Assembly: GCA_001899635.1 (NCBI GenBank)
Contig: MKVQ01000002.1
Coordinates: 273,502 to 337,501, forward strand
Length of the DNA: 64,000 nucleotides
DNA from: Myxococcales bacterium 68-20
Lineage (GTDB): Bacteria > Myxococcota_A > Polyangia > Polyangiales > Polyangiaceae
Direction of reading: 5' to 3'
Below the pieces are notes generated by a model that saw only the letters and a list, made by a program, of their open reading frames with translations, was not told where the DNA came from and searched no databases. A program made the position numbers and the translations under genes. Positions 47,352 to 55,926 of this stretch are shown here, one piece after another. How positions within the stretch are numbered: position 1 is the first letter of the stretch; every line of letters begins with the position of its first letter.

Positions 47352-47749
47352 TCGGGGGCCTTCGAAGAGGCCACCGCGGCGAGCAGCTGCTCGATCTCCG
47401 AAACGCGGAAGGGTTTTACGAGGAACGCGTCGCAGCCCGCGTCGCGAGCGGCCTCGCGCTCACTTGCTCCGCTAAAGCCGGTCAGGGCCACGATGCGGCA
47501 GCGCTCTCCGAGCCGGCGCCGGATCTTCTCGGCGACCTCGTATCCCTCGACGTCAGGCAAGCTCAGATCGACGAAGGCGAGGTCCGCCGCGTCTTGGTCG
47601 ATGAGATCGAGCGCGACGGACCCGAGGTGGGCCACACGCACGCGGTGCCCGAACGCCGAGACGACGTCGGCGAGCATGTCCGCGCTCTCGGTCGCGTCGT
47701 CGACGATGAGCACCTTCAGACCCGACGTGAGCTGGCTCTGAGCGTTCAT
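47348..47749 (-). CDS. Stand-alone response regulator (receiver only)
   Basis: 133 aa, a single receiver domain: acidic pair in LIVDDATESADM, phospho-Asp in LAFVDLSLPDVEG, Thr in VALTGFS and Lys in FLVKPFR. There is no output domain, so it probably acts as a shuttle or allosteric partner in the relay. AAGGAGGGTGC before the ATG is the strongest ribosome site of the operon, in keeping with its position as first gene. It overlaps the following kinase by four bases. Confidence 0.93.
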   Translation of the reverse strand: MNAQSQLTSGLKVLIVDDATESADMLADVVSAFGHRVRVAHLGSVALDLIDQDAADLAFVDLSLPDVEGYEVAEKIRRRLGERCRIVALTGFSGASEREAARDAGCDAFLVKPFRVSEIEQLLAAVASSKAPD

Positions 47750-48249
47750 GCACCCTCCTTCGGCAGAGCTTTGGTCTCTGGCGGACTTTCGATCACGAGG
47801 GGCTCGTCGTTGACGAGGACAAGCCGCCCTGCTGCGCCGTTGCCGGCGGAAACGACCTCACGACCGGCGGCACCAACATCGGCCCGCTGCGCCTGCATCC
47901 GCGCGTCCACCACGGAGAGACGGAGAGCTCGAGCCTCCAGAGCCTCCCGATCTCTTCGTGGCCGGCAAGCCGTGCTGCTCGAGCAACCGATGCGCGGACA
48001 CCTTCCACACACCTGGATGCGCAGCAACGTCGTCGAACGAATCCATCGCTCCGTGAGGGCCCCCCGACGCATTCGGGGAGCGGAATGGCGTCCCTCGCAT
48101 TACGCGGCTTCTGGTAGGTGACGCAACTAAGGGGAGCAATAGGAAAGAAGCGTCGACGACAGTGCGCTATCAGGCCGCACGCGCGATCAGCCTCGAGCGC
48201 GCGCCTCGGACGAAGCCGCCCGTCGACTGCCCGAGCCGCGCGTTCACGA
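47750..48249. other. Region upstream of the signalling operon; doubtful small frame
   Basis: 500 bases without a confident gene. A minus-strand frame from 48072 (108 codons, or 50 from an internal ATG) ends as ATGA with the receiver gene. Its last 50 residues have fair codon bias (AAGRLVLVNDEPLVIES), but no family was recognised and no good ribosome site was seen. The operon promoter should lie here; TTGCGT, 18 bases, TAATGC on the minus strand near 48131-48102 is a weak candidate. Confidence 0.25.
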
Positions 48250-48855
48250 TCAAGCCGCGCGCCGCAGCGCGTGGGCCTTCGTCGTGCGATTGGCGTTCTT
48301 GCTGCCGGTCTTGCCGTTCTCGCGAGCGCCTCTGCTGCCGTTCTCGCCGGCGCCGTTACTGCCGTTCTTGCTGGCGCGTTTGCTGCCGTTCGGGCGGCGG
48401 AGATCGTGCGTGGCACGGGTGACGAGCGCATCGAGTCCTCGCTCGACGGCGTCGTCGAACATCTTCCGCATGCGCTCGCCGAGGCGCGTCAGCTCCTCGT
48501 TCGAGATCTCCGCCTCCACCTTCGGGAACATCTCCTTCTCCTCCTCGTCGATGTGGTGCTCGATGAGCTCTTTGAGGACGGTGAAGCGCGCCTTGGTCTG
48601 GTCGTCGGTGCGCGCCGTGAGACACCGCGCGAGCTCGAACCGCGCGACCGCGTGTTCCTCGAGGGACTCGCCGACGAGCTCCTCCACGAGCTCCCGCACG
48701 CGGGGATAGAAGACATGCTCCTCGATGACCATGTGGGCGACGAGCTCGGTGGCCGCCTTCTTCGACTCGGCGGGAGCTAGCTTTCCGTGCGCGCCTTTCT
48801 CGAGAGCGGCCTTGGTCTTCCGGTGTTGCGCCTTGAGCAGCTTGATCGCGTTCAT
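48250..48855 (-). CDS. Hemerythrin HHE domain protein with basic tail
   Basis: 201 aa. Residues 1-145 form a four-helix hemerythrin-like domain with di-iron ligand motifs LKAQHRKT, HMVIEEHVFYPRV and ELIEHHIDEEEKEMFPKV. The last 50 residues are a low-complexity Gly/Asn/Lys/Arg/Ser tail (NGSKRASKNGSNGAGENG). The domain binds O2, NO or iron in signalling or stress proteins, and the tail could bind nucleic acid or polyphosphate. The start is the ATG at 48855 before MNAIKLLKAQH; the ribosome site is weak. Likely part of the stress gene group to the right. Confidence 0.87.
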   Translation of the reverse strand: MNAIKLLKAQHRKTKAALEKGAHGKLAPAESKKAATELVAHMVIEEHVFYPRVRELVEELVGESLEEHAVARFELARCLTARTDDQTKARFTVLKELIEHHIDEEEKEMFPKVEAEISNEELTRLGERMRKMFDDAVERGLDALVTRATHDLRRPNGSKRASKNGSNGAGENGSRGARENGKTGSKNANRTTKAHALRRAA

Positions 48856-49262
48856 GTGACCGCGTCTGGCAAGTGCCGTTCCACGCGTGTCATGTCGCCC
48901 ACCGCACCCTCGACGCCGGTACTTGCGAGCGTGCTCCAGGTACGCCGCCAACCGAACACGTCGGTCCGCGTTTGCTCCGATCCGTTCGTCGTCGCCGAGC
49001 TGTCGTCCGCGCGGGTCGGCGTGCGGTAACACAGCGAGCGCCTCCTGAAGCACGCTGGTCCTCACCGCCGCCAGCGGTCGCGCATCGCGCGGATGCGCCA
49101 CACGCTCGACGCCGCGTGTGACGAACCAGCACCAGAAGCGCGCCCGGGCCCGGGCGATACCGCCGCACGAGTGGCGGTATCCCCCTGCGATCTCGCTTCT
49201 GTCTCCCGCGTGGCGCACGCCTTGCTGAGCCTCGGTGCGCCACCCAGCACGGAGGAAGATGC
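48856..49262. other. Divergent intergenic region between hemerythrin and BON genes
   Basis: 407 bases with no convincing gene. It holds two adjacent palindromes at 49141-49181, listed separately. Promoters of both flanking genes must lie here; no consensus boxes were recognised. Confidence 0.4.
49141..49181. repeat. Two abutting palindromes
   Basis: CGCCCGGGCCCGGGCG (49141-49156) is a perfect 16-base palindrome. It is followed at once by a hairpin, GATACCGCC (49156-49164), 8-base loop, GGCGGTATC (49173-49181). They lie about 80-120 bases upstream of the BON lipoprotein and could be operator sites or a structured 5' leader. Confidence 0.5.
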
Positions 49263-49883
49263 ATGAAGAAGGTACTGGTCGGAGTGCTCTGTACGATCGG
49301 AGCGGCCGCCTGCGGTGAGAGTCGTCCGGCGGGCGCTCCATCGGCATCCACGGCCACGATGACGTCGACCGCGGAGACGGCCTCCACGCGGGCACCCGGC
49401 ACGCGCGACGAGACGAGCACCAGCGAGGCGAGCACCGCGCGGTCGACAGCGAGCATGACGGCGACGGCCGACGCGCCGGGCCCCCCCGGATCGGACGGGA
49501 GCACATACGAGCCGGTCGATGCCACGGGCGTGGAACCGAAGCCCGCGTCGATCGTCGCGCCGGTCACAGGCGGGGCTCCGAGAGTCGCCGGTGGCTCCAG
49601 GGATGCAGACAACACGAACATCAACGATCGCGATCGCCAGGGGGCGGTGACCCCGACCGATCAAGGAGGCGGAAACGACCGCGAGATCACCGCGGCGCTC
49701 CGGCGCTCGGTCGTAGCTGACAAGGCTCTCTCGTTCACCGCGAAGAACGTCAAGATCGTCACGGTCGACGGCAAGGTCACGCTGCGCGGGCGGGTCGAGA
49801 GCGACGTCGAGAGGAGCGCCATCGAGGCGAAGGCGACGCCCGGAGTGTCGGCCGTCGACAACCAGCTCGACGTGAAGAAGTGA
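49263..49883 (+). CDS. BON-domain lipoprotein
   Basis: 206 aa. Lipoprotein signal MKKVLVGVLCTIGAAAC (lipidated Cys17), then a long Ser/Thr/Ala-rich low-complexity stretch (about 20-135), then one BON domain (about 137-206: REITAALRRSVVADKALS, VKIVTVDGKVTLRGRV, AVDNQLDV). BON domains bind membranes or mediate envelope protein contacts, as in OsmY. The ribosome site is GGAGGAAG. It is likely a periplasmic stress protein. It is followed 49 bases later by a stress-protein-like gene on the same strand. Confidence 0.87.
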   Translation: MKKVLVGVLCTIGAAACGESRPAGAPSASTATMTSTAETASTRAPGTRDETSTSEASTARSTASMTATADAPGPPGSDGSTYEPVDATGVEPKPASIVAPVTGGAPRVAGGSRDADNTNINDRDRQGAVTPTDQGGGNDREITAALRRSVVADKALSFTAKNVKIVTVDGKVTLRGRVESDVERSAIEAKATPGVSAVDNQLDVKK

Positions 49884-49932
49884 ACGTTTCGACAATCAAT
49901 CATCCGTCAATTCCGAATCAAGGAGTATCCAA

Positions 49933-50475
49933 ATGAAGAAGGCCGTCATGTGCATCGTCCAGCGCCCGGACCAAGCCGAGGCGATGATCGCGCAGCTGCA
50001 GAGCGCTGGCTTTTCACCAAACGACATCTCCGTCCTCTTCCCCGACAAGCAGGGGACGGCGGACTTCGCGCACGAGCACGACACGAAGGCCCCGGAGGGT
50101 GCGGTTGCAGGAGCAGGAACCGGCAGCGTGCTCGGCGGAACGGTCGGCCTGCTCGCGGGCATCGGCGCGCTCGCGATTCCCGGCCTCGGCCCGTTCATCG
50201 CGGCGGGCCCGCTCATGGGCGCGCTGAGCGGCGCTGCCGTAGGCGCAGGCGTCGGGGGCCTCACGGGCGCTTTGATCGGCATGGAAATTTCCGAGATCGA
50301 GGCCCGCAAGTACGAGGGCAAGATCAAGGGCGGCAATGTCCTCATCGCCACGCACGTCGAAGCCCCCGATCAGCGCAAGCGCGTGGAGGCGATCTACAAG
50401 TTGGCCCGCGCGGAGGACATCTCGACTCTTCCCGAGAAGGCGGTCCCAAACGCACAGCCGGCGTCACACCGGTAG
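49933..50475 (+). CDS. YflT-like general stress protein with glycine zipper
   Basis: 180 aa. Residues 1-50 match the YflT/GSP17M-type N-terminal domain (CIVQRPDQAEAMIAQLQSAG, then DISVLFPDK). Residues about 55-115 are a Gly/Ala-rich zipper (GAGTGSVLGGTVGLLAGIGA) able to insert in a membrane or self-associate. The C-terminal alpha/beta part (GGNVLIATHVEAPDQRKRVE) completes the fold. The ribosome site is CAAGGAG. It is probably expressed with the BON lipoprotein and the coiled-coil lipoprotein. Function unproven; low-temperature- or osmotic-induced homologues are known. Confidence 0.8.
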   Translation: MKKAVMCIVQRPDQAEAMIAQLQSAGFSPNDISVLFPDKQGTADFAHEHDTKAPEGAVAGAGTGSVLGGTVGLLAGIGALAIPGLGPFIAAGPLMGALSGAAVGAGVGGLTGALIGMEISEIEARKYEGKIKGGNVLIATHVEAPDQRKRVEAIYKLARAEDISTLPEKAVPNAQPASHR

Positions 50476-50588
50476 TCACGCGCCAAACTCGTGCGCCACG
50501 GCCGTACGCCATGGCGTTGCTGATTGCTGAATTGCCGAAGTTGCGTCCGACGACGCGTCGTCCCACTTCCCATCCTCAAGGACAATAA

Positions 50589-51083
50589 ATGATGCGAACG
50601 TTCATTCTCTCTTCTGCGGCTGGCTCCTTCGCCATCTGCCTCTCTCTCGTAACCGGCTGCGACCGCGCCGCCGACGACCAGGCGAAGGCAAACGAGGCCC
50701 AGGCCGAGGCGAACAAGAAGATCGCCGAAGCCAAGAACGAGGCAAACGTCGAGACGACCAGCGCGCAGCTCGAGGCCGACAAGAAGATCGCCGCCGCGCA
50801 GAAGGACTTCAGCCAGCGGCGCGAAGACTACCGCCACAAGCTCGAGTCCGAGCTCATCGACGTCGACAAAAAGATCGACGTGCTCGAGGCAAAGTCGAAA
50901 GCGGCCATGGGCAAGGAGAAGGAAAAGCTCGACGCGAGCCTCCCGTCCATTCGTGCTCACCGCGCCTCGCTTGCAACCGATGCGCGTGCTCTCGAGAGCG
51001 CGCCAGCGAGCACGTGGGACGACACGAAGACGCGTGTCGACAAGGAGCTTTCGGATCTGAGGAGCTCGGTCGAGAAGCTCTGA
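50589..51083 (+). CDS. Coiled-coil lipoprotein
   Basis: 164 aa. Lipobox LVTGC near residue 24, followed by a long Ala/Lys/Glu heptad-rich helix (about 30-165; AKANEAQAEANKKIAEAKNE). No family name can be given; it resembles Lpp-like or YgdI-like coiled-coil envelope lipoproteins only in composition. CAAGGAC lies before two consecutive ATG codons; either may start. It closes a run of three envelope/stress genes on the plus strand and is convergent with the htrA gene. Confidence 0.8.
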   Translation: MMRTFILSSAAGSFAICLSLVTGCDRAADDQAKANEAQAEANKKIAEAKNEANVETTSAQLEADKKIAAAQKDFSQRREDYRHKLESELIDVDKKIDVLEAKSKAAMGKEKEKLDASLPSIRAHRASLATDARALESAPASTWDDTKTRVDKELSDLRSSVEKL

Positions 51084-51356
51084 GAAGGTAAGCCGCCACG
51101 GAGCTTGGTAGGCTGCGCGGCGTCGGACGGGGGATGCCGCGCAGCCGCCGGCTTCGTGCTTCGGCGGGAGCGGCCTGACACACGAGAGAGGGTCAGGCCA
51201 TCGACGCAGGGGCGGCCGCTGATGCACAGAGACCACGTGCACGTCCGGCTCCGGTCGTGACGATGCCGACGCGGGCTCGGCGTGCACGCTCCCGACGACG
51301 CGCTCAGTCGCGTGAGCGCTGGAGGCGAAGTCGCGGCGCGCTCGGTACTGAGCGTT

Positions 51357-52832
51357 TCACGGCGACTTGCGATCAATCGCGACGAAGCGGGTCTTCCCGT
51401 CGCGGCGCACGCGCAGGAGGATGGGACGATCGGGCGGCACCTTGCGGATACGCTCCGCCGCCTCGCGTACGGACTTGATCGGGACACCGTCGACCTCGAC
51501 GATCACGTCTCCCACGTCGAGTTGACCGGCTGCCGGCGCGCCCTGATCCACTTCCGTGATCACGACGCCGAGCCGCGGGTCCTCGGCGATCGCCACTCCG
51601 AGCCCGTGCTTCTCACTCGGAGCCCTCGGCGCCTCCTGCTTCGCTGGACGCGACGAGTCGTCCCTCAGCTCGTCGAGGGAGGCCGAGACGGTGCGCGTCC
51701 CCTTCTTGCCCCGGACCTCGATCGACACCTTCTCGCCGGGCTTGCGCCGCGCGATCTGCCTCGGCAGGTCGTGCGCCACCACGATTGGCGTCCCCTCGAC
51801 GGCGACGATGACGTCACCGGGCTCGATGCCTGCGCGCACCGCCGGTCCGCCGGGGTCGACATCGCTGACGAGCGCGCCCGACGTCTGCGGCAGGCCGAGT
51901 GCCTTGGCCATCGCCGCGTCCACCGGCTGGATCAGGACGCCGAGACGACCACGCTGCACCCTCCCGGTCGCGACCAGCTGCGGGAGGACGTCCTTCAGCG
52001 AGTCGATCGGGATCGCGAAGCCGATGCCTTGACCGGAAGGGTTGATCGCGGTGTTGATGCCGATCACCTGCCCCCGGAGGTTGAAGAGCGGACCGCCGCT
52101 GTTGCCCGGGTTGATCGACGCGTCCGTCTGGATGAAGTCGTCGTACGGACCGGCGCCGAGCTCGCGTCCCTTGGCGCTCACGATGCCCATCGTGACGGTG
52201 TCACCGAGACCGAAGGGATTGCCGATCGCGACGACATACTCGCCGACATTGATCGCGTCGTTCGACCCGAGCGAGACGAACGACAGATCCTTCGCTCCCT
52301 GGATCTCGAGCACGGCGAGGTCGAGCCGCTCGTCGACGCCCCTCACTGTCGCCGGCAGCTCCCGACCGTCCGCGAGCTTCACGCGAACGGCGGTCGCGTC
52401 GGCGACGACGTGCGCGTTGGTCGCGACGTGGCCGGCGTTGTCGACGATGAAGCCCGAGCCGAGCGCTCGTCGCTTGATGACCTGATCCTCTCCACCGCGC
52501 CGACCGCGTCGCCCGAAGAAGAACTCGAACGGGTCGACGGTCATCGGGCGCTGGACCTCGGTCTCGGAGGTGATGTTCACGACCGAAGGGCGCACGGCGG
52601 CGACCAGCGCGGGCACGTCGGGCGTGCCGGGGAGGACCGGCGGCGCCGCGAACGGCGCGCTGGCCGTCGGCAACACCATCGGCGCCCCGGTGGTCTGCGT
52701 CGGGGTAGGCTTCTCGTCTCGCTTGCAACCCAGGGCCGCAGCGAGCAGGGCCAGAGCGAGCGGCAGCGCCGCCCACGCCCTCGTGCCGCGAGATCCTCGA
52801 ACGTACCGGTCCATCGAGCGCGCCTCCGCCAT
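51357..52832 (-). CDS. HtrA/DegP-type serine protease, lipoprotein form
   Basis: 491 aa. A signal with lipobox AALGC puts the lipidated Cys at residue 36, so it is membrane-anchored in the periplasm rather than soluble. The trypsin-like domain carries His141 (NAHVVAD), Asp171 (ERLDLAVLEI) and Ser245 (NPGNSGGPLF). Two PDZ domains follow (about 310-390 and 415-490: GALVSDVDPGGPAVRAGIEP; VVITEVDQGAPAAGQLDVGD). The ribosome site AAAGGAG supports the ATG at 52832. It degrades or refolds misfolded envelope proteins and fits the stress context. Confidence 0.94.
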   Translation of the reverse strand: MAEARSMDRYVRGSRGTRAWAALPLALALLAAALGCKRDEKPTPTQTTGAPMVLPTASAPFAAPPVLPGTPDVPALVAAVRPSVVNITSETEVQRPMTVDPFEFFFGRRGRRGGEDQVIKRRALGSGFIVDNAGHVATNAHVVADATAVRVKLADGRELPATVRGVDERLDLAVLEIQGAKDLSFVSLGSNDAINVGEYVVAIGNPFGLGDTVTMGIVSAKGRELGAGPYDDFIQTDASINPGNSGGPLFNLRGQVIGINTAINPSGQGIGFAIPIDSLKDVLPQLVATGRVQRGRLGVLIQPVDAAMAKALGLPQTSGALVSDVDPGGPAVRAGIEPGDVIVAVEGTPIVVAHDLPRQIARRKPGEKVSIEVRGKKGTRTVSASLDELRDDSSRPAKQEAPRAPSEKHGLGVAIAEDPRLGVVITEVDQGAPAAGQLDVGDVIVEVDGVPIKSVREAAERIRKVPPDRPILLRVRRDGKTRFVAIDRKSP

Positions 52833-52984
52833 CCGTTGCTCCTTTCGTCTCGCGCGCCGTGCAAGGCACCGGCCCCGGCGAGACCGTCCGTCGAACGCCG
52901 GTGGGCGCGCGCTCGTGCGCGAGAAGCGTGACAGCTTCGAACCGGGGCCCGGATCGCCACGACACGCCGCAGGCGCGGCGGAGA

Positions 52985-53120
52985 GGTCGGGCCCCGATGC
53001 GGTCCGCATGGTCGCTGGCGGCTCGAGCGACAGGATGTGCACCGCGCTCTCGGGGATCGCCCCTGCACGTGGGACACCGGCCCGCGCGACGTGTCGACGA
53101 CATCGACCGGCACTCGAGGG
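52985..53120 (-). pseudogene. Decayed DUF952 fragment
   Basis: About 136 bases closely resemble the C-terminal end of the DUF952 gene at 63603-63740. The encoded VPVDVVDTSRGPVSHVQG matches VPVDVVDTPRGPMPHVHG of the intact copy. A single-base deletion then shifts the frame to AIPESAVHILSLEPP, against SIPERAVQVLSLDE. The N-terminal two thirds are absent. It lies just upstream of htrA. Confidence 0.7.
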
Positions 53121-53193
53121 GCACGGAGTCCCCGACACGCGCGCCGGGCTTCGCGAATGGCACTCAGAAGCCTGAGAGCGTCATGAACGCCGC

Positions 53194-54948
53194 TCACGTC
53201 GAGACGATGCGATACCGGCGCTCGACGACGGCTCCGACGGATTCTCCGTAGAGCGTGTGCAGGTGGAACGCGCGAGGAAACTTGTCCACTACGCTTCGAT
53301 ATCGAGCCAGCTTCTCCTCGCGGCTGGGGGGAACGCGGTTGGTCGCAACGAAGCCGTGCGGGCGCTTCGCGCCGCCGAAGCGGATTCGATAGCCGCCGAG
53401 CAGCTCGGGATTGCGACCGAGCGCCGTGTCCCAGCCCTCGTACACTTCACCGGCAAGCGGATTTCGCTCCATCATTAGCTGCGCCATCTCGTCGGTCACC
53501 TCTCGCCGGTGCATCCACGGCTCGGCATGGGACACTTCACGCGTGACGAGTCCCGCGGTGTCGTAGACGCGAACGCCCGTGTAGTAGCCGACGGCTCCGA
53601 TGTCGCGTCCGACGAACCAGCTCGAGGCGATCGGCTCGGAGCAGGCCTCGAGGACACCCCAAACCTGGGTGATCTGTCCCGTCTCGTAGTCGCCCATGGC
53701 TTTCACGTGAGGTGGCTCGACTCGCCGATACGCCAGGAGCGTGTCGTTCCACTTCTCCCACGACTTCGCTTTTCTAAAGCGCCCCGGGCTGGCTTCGGCC
53801 GGGCTCAAGCGATTGTCGAGCCGCGCGACCTCCACGGCACCGATGGCGACGACGGACAGCGCGACGGCGGCGCCGCCGTGGCGTAGGGGGTTGAAGCGAC
53901 CATCCCTCGATCCCGGGACGAGGACGTCGATCGCGGCAGCCACGCCGAGCGGGGCCAGGATGGTGACCGGGAGAAGGTGCCGGAGGCTCGGCATCCAATC
54001 CAGCTCCACCGTGGTGGTGAAGGCGATGACCGCCGCGGTTGCCAGGAAGGGCCCGAGGCGGCGGCGCATGACCCCGAAGAGCCCGACGAGGACCGCTCCC
54101 ACGATGAACACGACGCGCTCGAATCTCCCGACGCCCTCGGCGTGGAGGGCCCCGAGCTTCGAAAGGGCGAAGTGCGCGCCTTTGCCCTTCACGTAATAGG
54201 TATTGGCAAATACATCGTGGTAGTATGACCAGCGGACCGCGAGCCCGAGGCCGAGAACGCCCGCGACTACGAGCAGCGCGGGGCCGCGGGCCTTGATCCT
54301 CGACAGCCACGTCGAGCGCGGCGCGACGAGAATCGACTCGGCCACGAGGATCGCGAGGAGCATCGGCGACTCCGGGCGCGAAAGACCGAGCACGATCATC
54401 GAGAGGGCAGCGAAGGCCGTCGTTCGCCGTGGCGCAGATGACGTGCTTGCTGCGCTCGAACCGGAATCGGCGTCGAAGGCACGTAGCCACACGATCGTCC
54501 ACACGAGGGCAGCGAGATGAAGCGGAGTTTCGAGCCCGAGGACCGTCCAATTGACGACGTAGGAGTTCGCCGCGAGCCAGGCGAGTGGGATGAACGAAGC
54601 CCACGGTCCAATCCGCATCACGTCCCGCGCGACCCGATGAAGGCCCACGAAGAGAAACGCGAACGAAGCGACCCCGAGAGCCTTTGTAAAGAGGACGCCT
54701 TCGAAGCCGAGGCGCAACCCGAGCGCCTGCAGGAGCATCCAGATCGGGCTCGAGTACCCCTCGACCTTCTCCCCGATGTTGTAGACGGCACCGTTCCCCT
54801 CGGCGAGGTTCTCGGCATATCGGAGCGAGATGAACAGATCGTCGACGACCCGGGGAAAGTAGTACGCGAGGTGGAGCGCGGCGACCGCCGCGATGAAGCA
54901 GATGATGGCCGCCCGCACGACCTTCGCGCTCGGCAGGCGTAGTGTCAT
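53194..54948 (-). CDS. Polytopic membrane protein, GT-C glycosyltransferase-like
   Basis: 584 aa with about ten hydrophobic segments in residues 8-420, then a soluble C-terminal domain of about 170 residues. An acidic loop after the first segment (PRVVDDLFISLRYAENLAEG, VYNIGEKVEGYSSP) resembles the first periplasmic loop of GT-C enzymes such as arabinofuranosyl- and mannosyltransferases using polyprenyl-phosphate sugars. If so, it glycosylates an envelope polymer. The start is uncertain: ATG 54948 lacks a strong ribosome site, but the upstream frame is not membrane-like. Confidence 0.75.
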   Translation of the reverse strand: MTLRLPSAKVVRAAIICFIAAVAALHLAYYFPRVVDDLFISLRYAENLAEGNGAVYNIGEKVEGYSSPIWMLLQALGLRLGFEGVLFTKALGVASFAFLFVGLHRVARDVMRIGPWASFIPLAWLAANSYVVNWTVLGLETPLHLAALVWTIVWLRAFDADSGSSAASTSSAPRRTTAFAALSMIVLGLSRPESPMLLAILVAESILVAPRSTWLSRIKARGPALLVVAGVLGLGLAVRWSYYHDVFANTYYVKGKGAHFALSKLGALHAEGVGRFERVVFIVGAVLVGLFGVMRRRLGPFLATAAVIAFTTTVELDWMPSLRHLLPVTILAPLGVAAAIDVLVPGSRDGRFNPLRHGGAAVALSVVAIGAVEVARLDNRLSPAEASPGRFRKAKSWEKWNDTLLAYRRVEPPHVKAMGDYETGQITQVWGVLEACSEPIASSWFVGRDIGAVGYYTGVRVYDTAGLVTREVSHAEPWMHRREVTDEMAQLMMERNPLAGEVYEGWDTALGRNPELLGGYRIRFGGAKRPHGFVATNRVPPSREEKLARYRSVVDKFPRAFHLHTLYGESVGAVVERRYRIVST

Positions 54949-55544
54949 ATGCACATCGCCCGGTTCGGGGGCGTCGTTCGTCGGGGCAGGCTCGATCGCC
55001 CGGAGTTGGAGCACGCCCACGCCCAGCAAAGCCCGAGCCACTCGGCTATTCCGCGGAGAACGCGGGATTCCGAGCTCGACGTGGCACAAGCTGTGTCGCG
55101 CCCCACGATCGCCTTGTCGGGGGAACGAGCGAGGGCTTCGGCTGCGAGCTGAACCGTTCGGCGCGGCGGCGCTACTGCGTGCCGGGCGATCCAGATGAGG
55201 TCGCCGAGCAACGTGGAACCGACGAGCGGAATCGCGCGGCGTAGCTCGGCGCTCCTCAGCGTGCGCGCGTACTCATTCGAGCGTCTCCGGAACGACCGGA
55301 GTCGGGTTCATTGCGCTTGCGGGCTCCGATGATCGACTGAATCCCTCGATATACGAGAGGCAATTGCCACTAGGAGCACGAAGGCAGCAGGCTGCACACG
55401 GGCGCGCGGTCAGAAGCTTGACGGCGGGCTGCTACTTCACTGACGGGGCGACGAACGAAGCGTGCTCTCCGCAGCAAGTCGCTCGACAATCAATGGTTTG
55501 TGAATTTGGCTTGGGACGTGCTTACCATGAGCTCATGAAGTCGC
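54949..55544. other. Intergenic region between membrane protein and broken lipoprotein
   Basis: About 600 bases. A minus-strand frame (55211 to 54945) that ends as ATGA with the membrane protein gene was considered, but it lacks family features. A small dyad CTCG-ATATA-CGAG lies at 55345-55357. The stretch 55480-55535 is more AT-rich and may hold the promoter of the lipoprotein gene. Confidence 0.35.
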
Positions 55545-55926
55545 ATGTGGCTCGTGGCAGGATCCGTTGTTCCCCTCCTCCTCGGCAGCGCGGCCTGCCA
55601 GCAAGATAGCGTCGCGCCGCCAGGCACCGAGCCAGAGGGCTCCCTCGATTCTGGAGCTCAGGATAGCGGCGAAAGCGAAGCGGACGCGGGGCCGGCAACG
55701 GGACGCGGCTACGTCATGATCGACACCGAACCAGGCGAATCGGCCTACGTTTCGGCATTCTTAAAAAAAACCGATTTCCCTGGCCTGCCGATCGACACTC
55801 ACGGTTGTTATGTGGTGGAGGACCGTCTCGATCCGTCCCGGACGGGGGGCCTACCCGGCCGCCGACTTCAACGTGAGCCTCCACCACAATGCGAGGTCGA
55901 AACCGGTAAAGCTCCCCCTGCTTTGA
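55545..55926 (+). pseudogene. Lipoprotein gene broken by a frameshift in a G run
   Basis: The first part encodes a lipoprotein signal (MWLVAGSVVPLLLGSAAC), an acidic linker and YVMIDTEPGESAYVSAF, ending near VVEDRLDPSR. After six Gs at 55844-55849 the sensible frame continues one base off as GAYPAADFNVSLHHNARSKP and stops at 55926. Removing one G rejoins them to about 126 residues. Without the shift the frame runs on to 56216 as an arginine-rich, non-coding-like tail. It is either a pseudogene, a phase-variable gene or an assembly error. Function unknown. Confidence 0.55.

Noticed and set aside
51084..51356. Searched for a third DUF952-like copy or terminator between the coiled-coil lipoprotein and htrA
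   Set aside because: Only loose word matches were found; no alignable block and no strong hairpin.
54945..55211. Small minus-strand frame ending as ATGA with the membrane protein gene
   Set aside because: One in four ATG codons is followed by A, so the overlap alone is weak. The product has no features and there is no ribosome site.
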